The notes under the pieces are model-generated. The model searched no databases. It saw only the letters and a list, made by a program, of their open reading frames with translations, and was not told the DNA's origin. Positions 23,340 through 34,265 of a DNA stretch of 64,000 bases are shown here, in pieces; the first letter of the stretch is position 1, and every line of letters begins with the position of its first letter. Both the position numbers and the translations under genes were made by a program. Location: contig OY720350.1 of assembly GCA_963082975.1 (NCBI GenBank), positions 36,872,660 through 36,936,659 on the forward strand, written 5' to 3'. Source of the stretch: Labia minor. Its lineage: Eukaryota > Arthropoda > Insecta > Dermaptera > Spongiphoridae.

Positions 23340-23559
23340 AATGGTGATCCACGCAGTCTGGAGGCATCACGTTTTCAATTTAAACTCAAGGTCGCGGTTA
23401 TAGTGATCATACAACACCTCTACCTCCCAAATGGTTATCCTACTTGATAGATGATGTCTTTTTTCAACGTTCAAAAGCCAGAGGTTACTTTACTTTTTTA
23501 AATATATATATATTGTAATATATAAGCAGAAAAATGCATTTTAATAGACAAAGATGGGA
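22700..23559. other. AT-rich DNA, no gene
   Basis: Holds (TA)n at 23301-23336 and a single-copy mixed patch at 23340-23480 (CACGCAGTCTGGAGGCATCACG). No gene. Confidence 0.5.
23301..23336. repeat. (TA)n microsatellite
   Basis: About 18 TA units. Confidence 0.9.
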
Positions 23560-24012
23560 AATATTCTAAGGACAATTATAGCAAACATCGCCACATGGAT
23601 GATATAAAGAATTTTGCTAAATTGGAGATTGAAAGACCTTTGGTCATAAAACATGTGATCCCCAGATGTACAGAGACCCAGTCGTGTAATCCAAAGTGGG
23701 GGAAGGGGTGGACAATGCAATGGGAAGGAATGAAGAGTTTTCTTTATTGGTGTAACAACAATTTTTGGATCAGTCTTGATTAGAATTGGAGGAGACACCA
23801 AATCCCTTACAGGAGTGACATCCCGGCCACCCCCCTTTGAGGAGCGCCGCAGCCCACCAAATGTTCCAAAGAAATCAGCAGGATGACATACAAGACTCAC
23901 GTGACTCTAAGAATTCTCGATTTATTCCTATCAATCCTACAGCTAAGTGGTCGATCCTTTCTTATTAATATAATTGCAATTGCTTAATGAAATTAAATTT
24001 AATTTAATTTAT
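23560..24012 (+). repeat. Unclassified dispersed repeat (family E, copy E1)
   Basis: Shares scattered blocks with 27480-27865: GGGGTGGACAAT, a TTTTTGGATCAGTCTTGATT-like block, GGAG..GAC..CA, and the end CAGCTAAGTGGTC followed by ATAATTGCAATTGCTTAAT and an A/T-rich tail. Similarity is moderate and interrupted, so both are old. A T/A-rich tail would suit the 3' end of a retroposon. No protein similarity recognised. Confidence 0.5.
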
Positions 24013-24214
24013 AATATTCATGTTTACAACGGTGGTCATCCAATATTACGACAATATATATATATATATATATATATATGTAAAAATTTTTATTCAATAG
24101 GTTTGGTAATCATTTCTTAAAATCAAATTATATTTATTTTGTAGATAAATACTTGAAATAAAATAAAATATTAAAATATAGTATGAGTATATTTAAATAC
24201 AAAAGCGCTAACCG

Positions 24215-24218
<4 letters not shown>

Positions 24219-24258
<40 letters not shown>
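24219..24258. repeat. (TA)n microsatellite
   Basis: About 20 TA units. Confidence 0.9.
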
Positions 24259-24262
<4 letters not shown>

Positions 24263-24608
24263 TATATTATTATGAATCTATTATTTTTTCACAATCCGGG
24301 ATTTTTTAAATAATATATTATTTCCTTTAAAACTTTGAGCTTTTAAATGTATATTTATGTTATTATGACAGTGTCATTCAAAAATATCAGATTCTGAATA
24401 TTATATAACTAAAAACACTTCTGTAAATTTAAAAGAAAATTGATAAAGCATCTGACGTACCAAAACTTTTTTCATTTTAATTTTTTGTAAAAAGTTTATA
24501 TGTATTGTTAAAATAACCCTCAATCATATATATGAGATTGCAAAAAAGTTGTCTATATATATATAAAGGTTGCTCTTTTGTATTTTTTAAAATTAAATTA
24601 AATTTTAT

Positions 24609-24610
<2 letters not shown>

Positions 24611-24652
<42 letters not shown>
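24611..24652. repeat. (TA)n microsatellite
   Basis: About 21 TA units. Confidence 0.9.
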
Positions 24653-24654
<2 letters not shown>

Positions 24655-26253
24655 CGATGATCTGAATCTGTTTCTTTTCACACATCCCTGATTTCAAAGG
24701 GAATTGAATTTTAGAGAAATCCATTCAACCAGTTTTCTTGAACAGTTTTATTTTTGAAGAAAACTCCTTATAATTTATTATTCAAAATAATACAATTTTA
24801 TTCGTCTTATTTAGTTTAGAATTAACTCTTAAATTTATGTTCACTTCAGTTAAATTCATTGAAATATAAGAATTATAAATTTTATCTACATAAAAGATCA
24901 TTTTCTTAAAAAGTTGAATTATTAATTTTCAGTTTTCATTAAAATAATCCAAATGAATGAAAGATTATATATTTTTTTTTTTTTGAATTTATTCCTCTCA
25001 TTTATTTTTCCTCTGTTTTCAGTTCAGCATTAAAAGAAGAGAATATAAATTTCAATTGCAAATTTTTTTTTCTCATTTTTTTAACTTCTCTCACCTAATG
25101 AATATTACTATAATTTTGCAGAGTTTTGTTCTTTTCGTGAATTGTTTTTTTTTTTTTTTTTTACTTTCTCTCTCACCTTCCCTATCTCTCTTTTGCTGAA
25201 AAGTTTGACTCGCCAACAGCTGCCTGGTTGGTTGGTTGGTTGCCTGGCTGCCATTCCATAAAGTACGAGCCCTGTTTTAAACAAACCTCCCCCCCCTCCC
25301 GCAAAATACATTCCAGAACATTTTCCCAAGCTTTAAATGAGCATAATTCGTCCAAGTTTAGACAGATTGCCTATGCGAGTGTATATGTGTGTATACAAAG
25401 TGAAATTCTCTCTTTCTCTTCTACAAGTTTCATTGTAATTAACAGAGATATTGTATTTTGCTTATGGCGATTTGTTAACGTATAAGTCAATCGAAATACA
25501 CCCTTTCAATAAATTATAAAATGGTTGATTGAAAATATAACTTTTGTAGTTATTTAAAATAGACTTTTTCTTATATAAACTTGGCATATAAGTTTCCTCT
25601 TAAAAAAACAATATTCATTTGAATAGGAGATTTTGAAATGAAGAAAAAGATTAAGAAAATAAAAAAAAAAAAATTAATTCTGCATTTACTAAAAGTTAAA
25701 AAAGATTCTTAATTTAATATTAATTAATTTATTAACTTATTACAATTTTTTAAGTAATATTATTAATTAAATAATTAAAAATTTTAAGTTTTATATATGA
25801 TATTTTTTTAAATTATATTATTGTAATATATAAAAGCCATAATCACTCATTCATTTTCACCTAACCCCATAATTCGGCCACATGACACTAGATGTCGTCT
25901 TTCGACATGGGTCTTTCAAAAAAAAAAAAAATTATTTAATAAATGGTAATTTGATTTTTATGTGTTTTAAAAAAATGTTAATTGTGAATATTAGATTTCG
26001 TATTATATATATATATGCCTATATTTCATTCTTTTAATCCTAATTCTTCCTAGGGTTTCAATTTGTTGATAAATTAGTTCTTATTAATATAAACTATTAT
26101 ATTATTATATTATATAAGTTTTATTTCTTATAAAATAAACAATTATAACTATAATTATTAAAATAATATATTTAATTAAATATTAAATTATTTGATTATT
26201 ATTTAAAAATTTAAATTATTATTTAAATTATATATTTATATATATATTTACAG

Positions 26254-26570
26254 GCAACAGCCCAAAGACTAGCGCAACCAACAAATGTCAATATTAAACA
26301 TGGACTTATCGACAAAAGAGATCGTTTTTTTAATTTTTTAATATCCACGACCAGAACAACATCAAAACAAACATTAAAGAAAACTCCGCTCAAGGCAGAT
26401 TACTAATCAATGATCATTCTTTTCAAAGAACTATTGAATTAATTGCTGCAAACCACGATAAATTCATTTTTAACTGTAAATTGCAAACACCGTTTGCAAC
26501 GGGTACAACTAGTTTTATATATTCATATAAGAGATATGTATATATAATCATGTTGCTGAGAGAAAAATAA
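26254..26570 (+). pseudogene. Possible exon or decayed coding patch, product unknown
   Basis: Follows an acceptor-like TATATATATTTACAG (ends 26253). One frame is open for 50 codons (26254-26403) and a second frame is open from about 26350 to 26570, containing GRLLINDHSFQRTIEL. The two frames overlap around a T-run. The amino-acid mix looks more protein-like than other chance frames in the window, but I recognise no family. Alternatives are a terminal exon or an old transposon remnant. Confidence 0.25.
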
Positions 26571-26574
26571 TTAT

Positions 26575-27479
26575 TTTAAAATAATAATAATTTCATCTTC
26601 ATTTCTCCTAAAATTAGTTTTTTAATGTCAATATTGAAAAATTGATAAACTTAAATAAAATAAATGATAAATAAATTTAAAGCGTTAGTAAACATCTGTC
26701 AATCATTTGAGGTTGGCTTTAATTTTTTAGATATTGAACTGAAAATGTCCTAACCGGGGATCCTGAAAGCACTACCTGTCGGAGTTTCCTGGTCTTTACT
26801 AATGTGGATAAAAACATCCTTGTTTGTCCAAAGAAAAATAACCAATAGATTAAAAGGGTTTTTTTTCTATTTCGGAATATATTGTTGCACTCCCTTCCCG
26901 GAAGTCCGTCCCCACCATTCATATACCCCGAAGTCAGTTCAATAGCTACAGTGCAGAATACAGACTGAACATGTAAATCCTCTGCTTACCAAGCATACCA
27001 TAATATAAACATGACACCTATCCACCCACACCCAAACTAAATGATTATGCATGCATTATGATTATCAATCTTCTATTTAATTGCTATTTTATCATCAACT
27101 ATGAAACAATTACAAATTTATAATAACTCCTAAATAATAGTTAATTTACTAATATTTTACGTGAATATTAAATTTTTTATGGGGTGAGTGGTTAACCTTG
27201 GGACACTTTTTTAATTTTTTTTTTTTAATTCTAATAAAAATTTTTTTTATAAATTAAATTATGAATAAACCAAATTTTAATAAAAACACACACATATATA
27301 TATATTTAATTGTTTGAATTTATATAATGAATTTCTAATTTATTTAAATTAAAATACACTTATATATTGTAATAAATGCATTTTTTTTATATATATATTA
27401 TGGTACGGAAATCTAGAAGGTTATTTTTTTGAACACGTCAGAGAATATAAAAGATAACTTTCTAGAATTCTTGTTTTAA
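26575..27479. other. AT-rich DNA with a mixed single-copy patch
   Basis: 26725-27040 is less AT-rich (CCGGGGATCCTGAAAGCACT, TTCCCGGAAGTCCGTCCCCA) and has no repeat partner that I see. The rest is AT-rich. No gene. Confidence 0.5.
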
Positions 27480-27865
27480 AAAACTCATAGAAATGCATCC
27501 CAGCTGGTCCCCATAAGATATACCTCTTCGTTACCCAAGAGGAAGTGAGGGGTGGACAATTTTGCCAAGTGTCATTGGAGAGGATGAGGAGCATCAACAT
27601 TTCTAGAGAGAGTTTTTGATCATTCTTGGATTGAGTGTAAGGGAGGTGACTTCATTAGATTAAGTGACAGAAAAACTACAAGGATCATCCCGTTGCCTGC
27701 CCACGGACGGAAAATACGATACCTTGAGGAAATAGACAAGAATCATCTCACATCAGTCCCAGTGTTCCCCGAACTCATTATTGATTTGAATATATCAGCT
27801 AAGTGGTCAACCTTTATTTAAATAATTGCAATTACCTAATAAACTCAATTTCATTTCATTTATAA
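27480..27865 (+). repeat. Unclassified dispersed repeat (family E, copy E2)
   Basis: Diverged relative of 23560-24012, ending at the same place: CAGCTAAGTGGTC at 27797 followed by AATTGCAATTACCTAATAAA and an AT-rich tail. Confidence 0.5.
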
Positions 27866-28110
27866 TCTTTCTATATATAACGGTACCATATTAATTCTAT
27901 AACTTCTTGTTATCTATTTTTGTAATATTAATTCTTTAGTTTATTAAATACATAATTTTAGTTTAATTTTATATATGCATTTTTAATCTGAACCTATTCA
28001 ATTTTATCATTTCCCTTATCAACCTTCGCGGATTCAATAACCATTTATTATTCTAAATTTAACCAGAGTGCTACCAAATTAATTTAATCTGATTTTCAAC
28101 CGAAATAAGC

Positions 28111-28238
28111 AGGAGTGTCCTCCCGCATATAAAAAGGGTATAAAGAGTTGTGAATGAATATTTAGAATGTGTAAACTTGGTATTGATAAAGAGCCAGTTC
28201 GTATTAGTTTATTGGTGTCAAATTTGATATTTGGTAAC

Positions 28239-28277
<39 letters not shown>

Positions 28278-29262
28278 AAAGTGCTACTTCCGGTTAACTG
28301 ATAAAAAACAGATATGGATATAATATAAATATTTTTAATTTTATTTTATTTATAATATATAAGGGCTGGCTGTGACGTCATGAAGTGCTGGGTGACGTCA
28401 TATAATTTTAAATTAAGAAAAAACAAATGAAGATGATTTTTCTCGAGGATAAAACCAATACAAAGTGCATAACACGTGGTGATATGTCCTCACGTGAAAT
28501 TTGATATGAAAATAACCCTTCACTTCCTCTCTTCGATCGGCAATACTAGCACTTCCGGTTTCCGGATTTGCACCAAAAGTTGATCAATTCATCCTACTGA
28601 TGTATTAAGTAAATATACCAAATTTCATCAAAATCCGTTGAGCCGTTCAGGCTGTACACATCTATACGGACGGACGGACAGACATCATGCTAAAAATACT
28701 TTTTTCTGTTAAGAAAATGCATGATTCGTGGAGATATGTACCTAAAAATATCCATAGGTGAAATTTGGTGTGAAAACAATACCTCCCTTACTATCGTTGG
28801 TCGGTAAAAAAGAAACGCTACTTGTATAGGTAAAATGTCACTTCCGGTAGTCAGATCATGATGAAATTTGGTATCTCAATTTTTTTCATATTTTTAAATC
28901 TATATACAAAATATGTAGCAAATATCTCGAAGCAAACTGGTACTTTACTTGAAAGGTAAACGCAACCAGTGTAGGTAAAGTACCACTTCCGGTTAACCGA
29001 TTTTGACGAAATTTGATAGAAATCTACAAACTGTGAATAATATCGGTGTACCAAATTTCGAAGTCCTAGCTTGATTAGTTTTTGAGTAAATTTGCTTACA
29101 GACATTACATACATACATACATACATACACACACACAGACATAATTCGAAAAATGGTATTTTCCGACTCAGGGAGGTCTAAAACGTCAAGATCTTTCGAA
29201 ATCTCGAAGTCGAAATTTTTGACGATTCCAATACTTCCCTTATACGAAGTATGCGGGAAAGT
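28111..29262 (-). mobile_element. Helentron-like element, family B, long form (copy B3)
   Basis: About 1150 bp in reverse with both ends present: the 3' hairpin and CCCGCATA motif at 28112-28129 and the 5' end at 29262 (ACTTTCCCGCATACTTCGTA on the minus strand). It contains repeated modules: a (GTCC)n tract at 28668-28682, a TG/TATG tract at 29108-29140, two GAAATTTGGTAT/CAC modules and three ACCGGAAGTG-type motifs, plus TGACGTCA blocks. A (TA)n run interrupts it at 28242-28275. The fullest family B copy in the window. No coding capacity. Confidence 0.75.
28242..28275. repeat. (TA)n microsatellite inside B3
   Basis: About 17 TA units. Confidence 0.9.
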
Positions 29263-29904
29263 AAAAACAAGCCGGTTCGGGTTCGGTTCAAACCCTTGTT
29301 TATAATAATACATATAAAAATTCGTCAAAAATTAGAAAAAAAAATCAGCAATTCTTTTTAATTTTTTTTCAATACGTCAGCCAATTCTTGTTATCATATT
29401 TAGTCCCGGAACGCGTTCCTGTCCAAAAAGGAAGTACCGGAACGACGCTCCGGAGCGTTCCGGGCTCGACAACAAAAATACTGTATAGGTGATACATGAT
29501 AAAACAGAAATATTTAAATACAAGAAGATTATAAAATTTACTGATTAATTTTTTTCTGATTCAAAAGTAATTTAGAGAATAACTTTTCAAAATGTAGAGA
29601 AAGGTGAGTAAATGACCAGCCTCCCATTAGTATTTGATGTGTTAGAATTTATTTCTAAAAATAATCTGAAAATTATATTGAAAATAATTTATACAGAAAG
29701 AATAATAATAATTTAGAAAGATTTTTTTATAGTTAAATGTGTGTATATAAATTACACTCACCAAACGATGATAAACATGAACTGAGATTAGTATTACACA
29801 TTTAAAAATAATATTATTTTAAAATAATAATTTTTCTCCTGAAACATGATCATATATATCTTTTATTTATAAGGACATATAAAATAATAATAAAATTAAA
29901 AAAT
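29263..29904. other. AT-rich DNA with a GC-rich palindromic patch
   Basis: 29400-29470 has GGAACGCGTTCC and CTCCGGAGCGTTCCGGG, similar to motifs inside the hAT MITE at 4370-4638, so it may be a hAT MITE remnant. The rest is AT-rich without a gene. Confidence 0.4.
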
Positions 29905-30711
29905 CTGGAGTGTCTCCACTCGATTATCTCACAAAATTTGAATTGGATTAATCAACATATATTATATATTTAAATTAATTTAATTAAGTAATTAAATCAT
30001 AAATTAAATATAATTGAATTGGATTAATTAATTAAAAAATTTAAATTTATAGTATAGTTTTGTTATTCAATTAAATTAATTATTTAACATAAATTAAATT
30101 TAAATTTAAAACTTTTACCTTCATTTTTAAGTCAAAATTTTAAAAATGAATTTCGGTACTTCCAGCGATTCAAACAAGCTGAAATTCTATAAATAACAGT
30201 TTTATACAATTGTTTTTCTTCTTCTTTATGTAGCCTCTCCCTTTCGAAGGTTTGACTTAGGAAACCGGGGTTCTGAAAAGTTCAGAAGATGACATTTTGA
30301 ACCAGTCCCGCAGATTCCGGAGTCAAGATATCCTTCTTCTCCCGGGCGATATAGAATTGCAGCTATATTATAGCAGTTTTATACAATTTTTAAGCATATG
30401 AAAAACTATCAAACATTTATCTTTAATTTTACAGTCAGTTTAGTGAACAAAAAAATGAAAATATGGTAGGTAATGGTACTCTTCCCCGAATGAGTTACAT
30501 TTCTCAAAATCATGCCCGTGTCCCAAATTCCATGATTCTAGCTCTAACCGTTTTTGGGTAATCTTGCCCACACACACACACACACACACACAGGCAATCA
30601 TTTTTCTCAACCTTAATCAAAATGACTCAAGGATCTTCAAAACGTATAAAAGCATCAAAATCTCGACATCGAAAATTTTCATGATCGCAATACTATCTCT
30701 AGCGAGATAGT
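29905..30711 (-). mobile_element. Helentron-like family A (copy A5), split by a SINE-like insert
   Basis: Both ends present in reverse: 3' hairpin at 29907-29921 and 5' hairpin ending at 30711. It carries an (AC)n tract at 30570-30591 and the usual modules. A 158-bp foreign segment (30212-30369) lies between two copies of a 19-bp target. Confidence 0.75.
30212..30369 (-). mobile_element. SINE-like insertion in A5
   Basis: 158 bp flanked by a 19-bp direct repeat, 30193-30211 and 30370-30388, which differ at one base; uninterrupted family A copies have the sequence once. Read on the minus strand it ends in an AAAGAAGAAGAAAAAC tail and contains GGGACTGGTTCAAAATG, which resembles a pol III B box. 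The A box is weak. A tRNA-derived SINE is most likely; no related copy is in the window. Confidence 0.6.
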
Positions 30712-31114
30712 AAAAATACTTCATATTGGTTATATTTTTAAATTATCTAATAATTAATATTAATTAACATATTTTAGAAATAAATCTAATTAATAAATGA
30801 ATTCTTAGTGCCTATTTTTAAATTTGTATTATCTATTATTTTATTTATTTATTCTATTTTAATTTAAATAATTATTATATATAGATGAGATTTGAGAAAC
30901 GAGCAGTCTATAGGAAGTGAAGGTAAGACCCCAAAATGTTATAATTTAGTTCCCTAATCAAATCGAAAAATTCACTATAGAGATCGATAATAAATATAAT
31001 AAAGCGATAATAATAAATTGTTTGAAATAGAACTACGGCTTAATGATCAGGTGACAATTTTAAACCTTTAAAAAAATAATTTAATTAATTAAATGAATTA
31101 CTATTAAGTTTTTT
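30712..31114. other. AT-rich DNA, no gene
   Basis: Nothing recognised. Confidence 0.6.
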
Positions 31115-31662
31115 ACTATCTCGTAATAGATAGTATTGCGATCACGAAAATTTTCGATGTTGAGATTTTGATGTTTTTATACGTTTTGAAGGTTCCTGAA
31201 TCATTTTCACTAAGGTCGAGAAAAATGGCTGTGTGTGTGTATGTATGTAACCAAGAATACGCAAAAACGGTTTGAACTAGAATGATGAAATTTGGTACAT
31301 GGGCATTATTCAAAATTCATAGTTTTCTATCAACTTTTGAGAAATGTAGCTCATCTGGAAGAGGGTCATTACTTACAACGTTTTGATTTTTTCCCCTAAA
31401 GTGACCGTAAAAATAAAGATATATGTTTGATAATTTTTCACATGATTAATAATTGTATAAAACTGCTATATATAGAATTTCAGCTTGATTGATTCGCTGA
31501 AATTACCAGAATTAATTTTTTAACACTGCAAATCTCACGTTTACACGTGACTTGGTGCCATCAACAAAAAGCCAAACATGCGCTGGTTTAATATTTAAAT
31601 ATAATATATTATGTTATTTAATCCAATTCAAATTGCGAGATAGTCGAGTGGAGACACTCCAG
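31115..31662 (+). mobile_element. Helentron-like element, family A (copy A2)
   Basis: About 550 bp with both ends: ACTATCTCG after a T-run, microsatellite shortened to about 20 bp (31230-31250), the usual modules, GCGAGATAGT and the 3' hairpin. Very close to A1 in sequence. Confidence 0.75.
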
Positions 31663-32258
31663 CTAATTTTTTTTTGTCTTGGATTAAAAATCAATTTATT
31701 TTATGTGAAAATACATAATTGTTGTATTATTTAAAGGCGATGTTATCTATCCTAGTTAAAAATGAATTAATAATAATTAATTAATATACGCTTATCCTTG
31801 TAATTCCTCATTTTCTCATTTGGAAACGTTCCAAAAAACACACTCAGGGCAGAATCCACTTGTTATGTAGCTTGGAAAATTAGTTTATTTATTTTTATAG
31901 CGTAGAGGCAATTGTTTTTTTTTTATTTAGGCCACCCATAAAAACAATTAAATTTGTTTTATTTTCCAAACGATAATATAAAATGTCACACATTTTGAAC
32001 CCTGCTGGGTCAGCTGAATAAAGGATAGACAGGAAGTTGAAGGGAAGGGGGCAGATTTATTTCTTTTTAAAATTACATCAAGTCTAGGGTTGTAGTTTTT
32101 TTTTTTATTTAAAGATTAATTTATGATTTCCATGGATATTTATTTATTTTTTTATTTTTTAATTACTTGTTTTATTTGCGTAAAATTCCTTTCATATTAT
32201 TTAATGACCAAATTAGAAAAATTCTAAATAAATTGTATAAATTGTATAAATATTTGCA
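31663..32258. other. AT-rich DNA, no gene
   Basis: Nothing recognised beyond T-runs. Confidence 0.6.
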
Positions 32259-33126
32259 TATTTTTTAATTAACACACTATGAGCGGGGCGGGTATTTATA
32301 CCCGTTGCCACTTATATGAGGGATATATATTAGTTATCGTTTAAAATAAGTAATTTTAAGTGACACAAGGGAAAATATATATTATATAAGTGGCAACGGG
32401 TATAAATACCCGCCCCGCTTATAAGTGGCAGTCCCCGCAACGGGTACAAATACCCGCCCCGCTCATAGTGTGTTAATTTATTAATTAACCGCTGGAAGGT
32501 TTTTTTTGAAATTCACACAATATATAATATTTATAAAGACAAATCGATCTGTATAGATTTCAGAGAAAAATCATTTTCATTAGTTTTTTCTTAATTTAAA
32601 TATTAATACGTCATCCATATTGGCCTTTTTGCCATTCTTTTTTAATTGAAAATCTATTAGTATTTTTTTATATTTAAAATACTTTTAAATTTTTTATTTA
32701 ATTTCGAAATAAAATTAATAATATTTTAGAATCAAATTAAAAAAAAATAATAATTAATCATTCACCAAAAAAAAAATCTAAAAGTTATCTTTATTTGTCT
32801 TGCAAACATTGTAAGTTTATTTATGATATTTTAAAAACAATTTTTTAAACTGTTTTGACATTTTTGTTAATTCTTATAAATTTTTATTAGTTAATTTTAT
32901 GTTATTTTTTTTTATCTATTTTCGCCTTTATTTTTTTATTAAATTATTAATTTATATATATTTATTCATTGTTCTTTTATTAATTAATTTTGAGTTTTAC
33001 AATTTTTAATATTTTTTCACTAAATTATTATTTATTATTTAATAATTGTAATAAATAATTAAAGAATTGTATATCAATATTTTTTTAAGGGGCGTGCTAT
33101 AGCTCGGTATTCCATGTACTTTATAC
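32259..33126 (+). mobile_element. Family C repeat (copy C1), interrupted by a TTAA MITE
   Basis: Matches 39062-39616 along its length: the start TTTTTAATTAATTTATTAATT, then CGCTGGAAGGTTTTTTT, AAAGACAAATCGATCTGTATAG, an AT-rich middle, and a GTGCTATAGCTCGGTATTCC end followed by TACTTTATAC. MITE D4 (32273-32472) sits in its first few bases. The AAAAATCAT..TTCATTAGTTTTTTCTTA block resembles the interior of long family B elements. Superfamily unassigned. Confidence 0.7.
32273..32472. mobile_element. TTAA-flanked palindromic MITE (family D, copy D4)
   Basis: 200 bp between TTAA at 32269-32272 and 32473-32476. Arms are laid out as in D1 (simple left arm, complex right arm), but the AT-rich core is the reverse complement of D1's core. 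The empty site is present at 39062-39090 in the second family C copy, which shows a single TTAA where D4 has two. Confidence 0.85.
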
Positions 33127-34265
33127 TTATATTCGTATATTCAAATAACTTTATTGATTATTTTTTTTATTATCCCCGATTGATAAATCTTTAAATTAAT
33201 ATTTCATTGTATTGTGTTTATTTTGTTTTTGTTTTTTTTTTTTATATTTATTCTCATTGTGAAAAATGATTATTTCGTTATATTAATTAAGTTAAAAATT
33301 TCAAAATTATTCTTCACAATCAATAAATATGGCCGATTTTAATTGGTAATTCATGTTTAATGTTTATTAAAAATATGTTCCCAATTAATCCATTCAGGTA
33401 ATATGTATTTTATTATCCGAGATAAATCTTTCAATTGAATTATCTTTTATCCTATTGTTAATCAGTTAATGTCATTGTTGGGTTTTACGTGTCTCTTTTC
33501 ATAGTAAATTACTGTTATTAAATTATATTTTTAAATATAAAAATAGAATATTATATATATATTTAGGGTAGTATTTGTAATTATTCGTTTTTGAACGTAT
33601 TTCAATAACGAGAATCATTATCTCATCGTCGCGTTTGTGGAATTAAAATTCTTCAAATAATTCCCAGTAAATGAGAGAAAATTTCGTTTCGCTTTTAATG
33701 AATGAGAGAGACAGAATAAGGGTGAGTGTGAGTGGGTGGGAGAGAGAAAAAGAGAGAGAGAGAGAGAGTGAGTGAGGCCATGTCAAAGATGGGGAGGCTA
33801 GGAATGAATGGCAAGGCGTGGGCCCTTCTGCAGAACCTCAAAACCCCTCGGGATTCTCTCTCTTTCCCTTTCTCTCTCTCTCTCTCTCTTTCTCTTTCTC
33901 CCTTTCCCCTCGTCCCATCGTTCTCCGGGAACCCAGAAGCCCTCCGAGTCCGATCCAATCGATCCGATGGCGACAAACTTTGTGTGGGTGGGTAACAACC
34001 CTTATGTGTGGAACAGAAAAGACGCCTGGCTTGTTGAAAAGTGGAACATCCAACAAACGTCCAGATCAATCACCAATATGTTCTTTAGATATAAAGTAAC
34101 TCACACATACACATGCATACAATACCAAAAAAAAAAAAGTTTGCATTTACACCCTTTTTCTATTATATACTCTCTGAATAAATTGTAGATGTTATTATTT
34201 ATTTAAAAAAATTCCTTTTCCTTTTACTTTATTATCAACAATTCAATTTTTATTTTCACAAAATC
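33127..34265. other. AT-rich DNA followed by a GA/CT-rich island
   Basis: 33127-33690 is AT-rich without features. 33690-34080 is a GC-richer island, described separately. Open frames in several phases here come from the (GA)n and (CT)n runs. Confidence 0.5.
33700..34100 (+). other. GA/CT-rich island, possible promoter or first exon
   Basis: (GA)n at 33749-33772 and (CT)n at 33868-33890 flank GGCGTGGGCCC, and a mixed GC-richer segment follows. After the CT tract an ATGGCG at 33967 opens a frame of about 43 codons (MATNFVWVGNNPYVWNRKD...) that reaches a donor-like AAAGTAACT at 34095. This could be a short first coding exon, but no family is recognised and the frame may be chance. Confidence 0.25.

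Larger units (their letters stand above)
24013..26230. other. AT-rich DNA with one mixed patch, no gene
   Basis: (TA)n at 24054-24079, 24219-24258 and 24611-24652. A mixed patch at 25090-25400 has a T-run, a pyrimidine tract, (GGTT)n at 25226-25241 and CCCCCCCCTCCC. Open frames across it in both directions are low-complexity chance products. Confidence 0.5.

Noticed and set aside
23541-23900. Open frame of 119 codons on the minus strand
   Set aside because: Antisense to an old dispersed repeat (family E), no recognisable domain.
28660-28690. CRISPR-like or short tandem array
   Set aside because: The GGAC/GTCC tract is a simple tetranucleotide repeat inside a Helentron-like element; no spacers.
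33808-34188. Open frame of 126 codons with SLSLSLSL
   Set aside because: Most of it comes from the (CT)n tract; only the part after 33967 is kept as a weak exon candidate.
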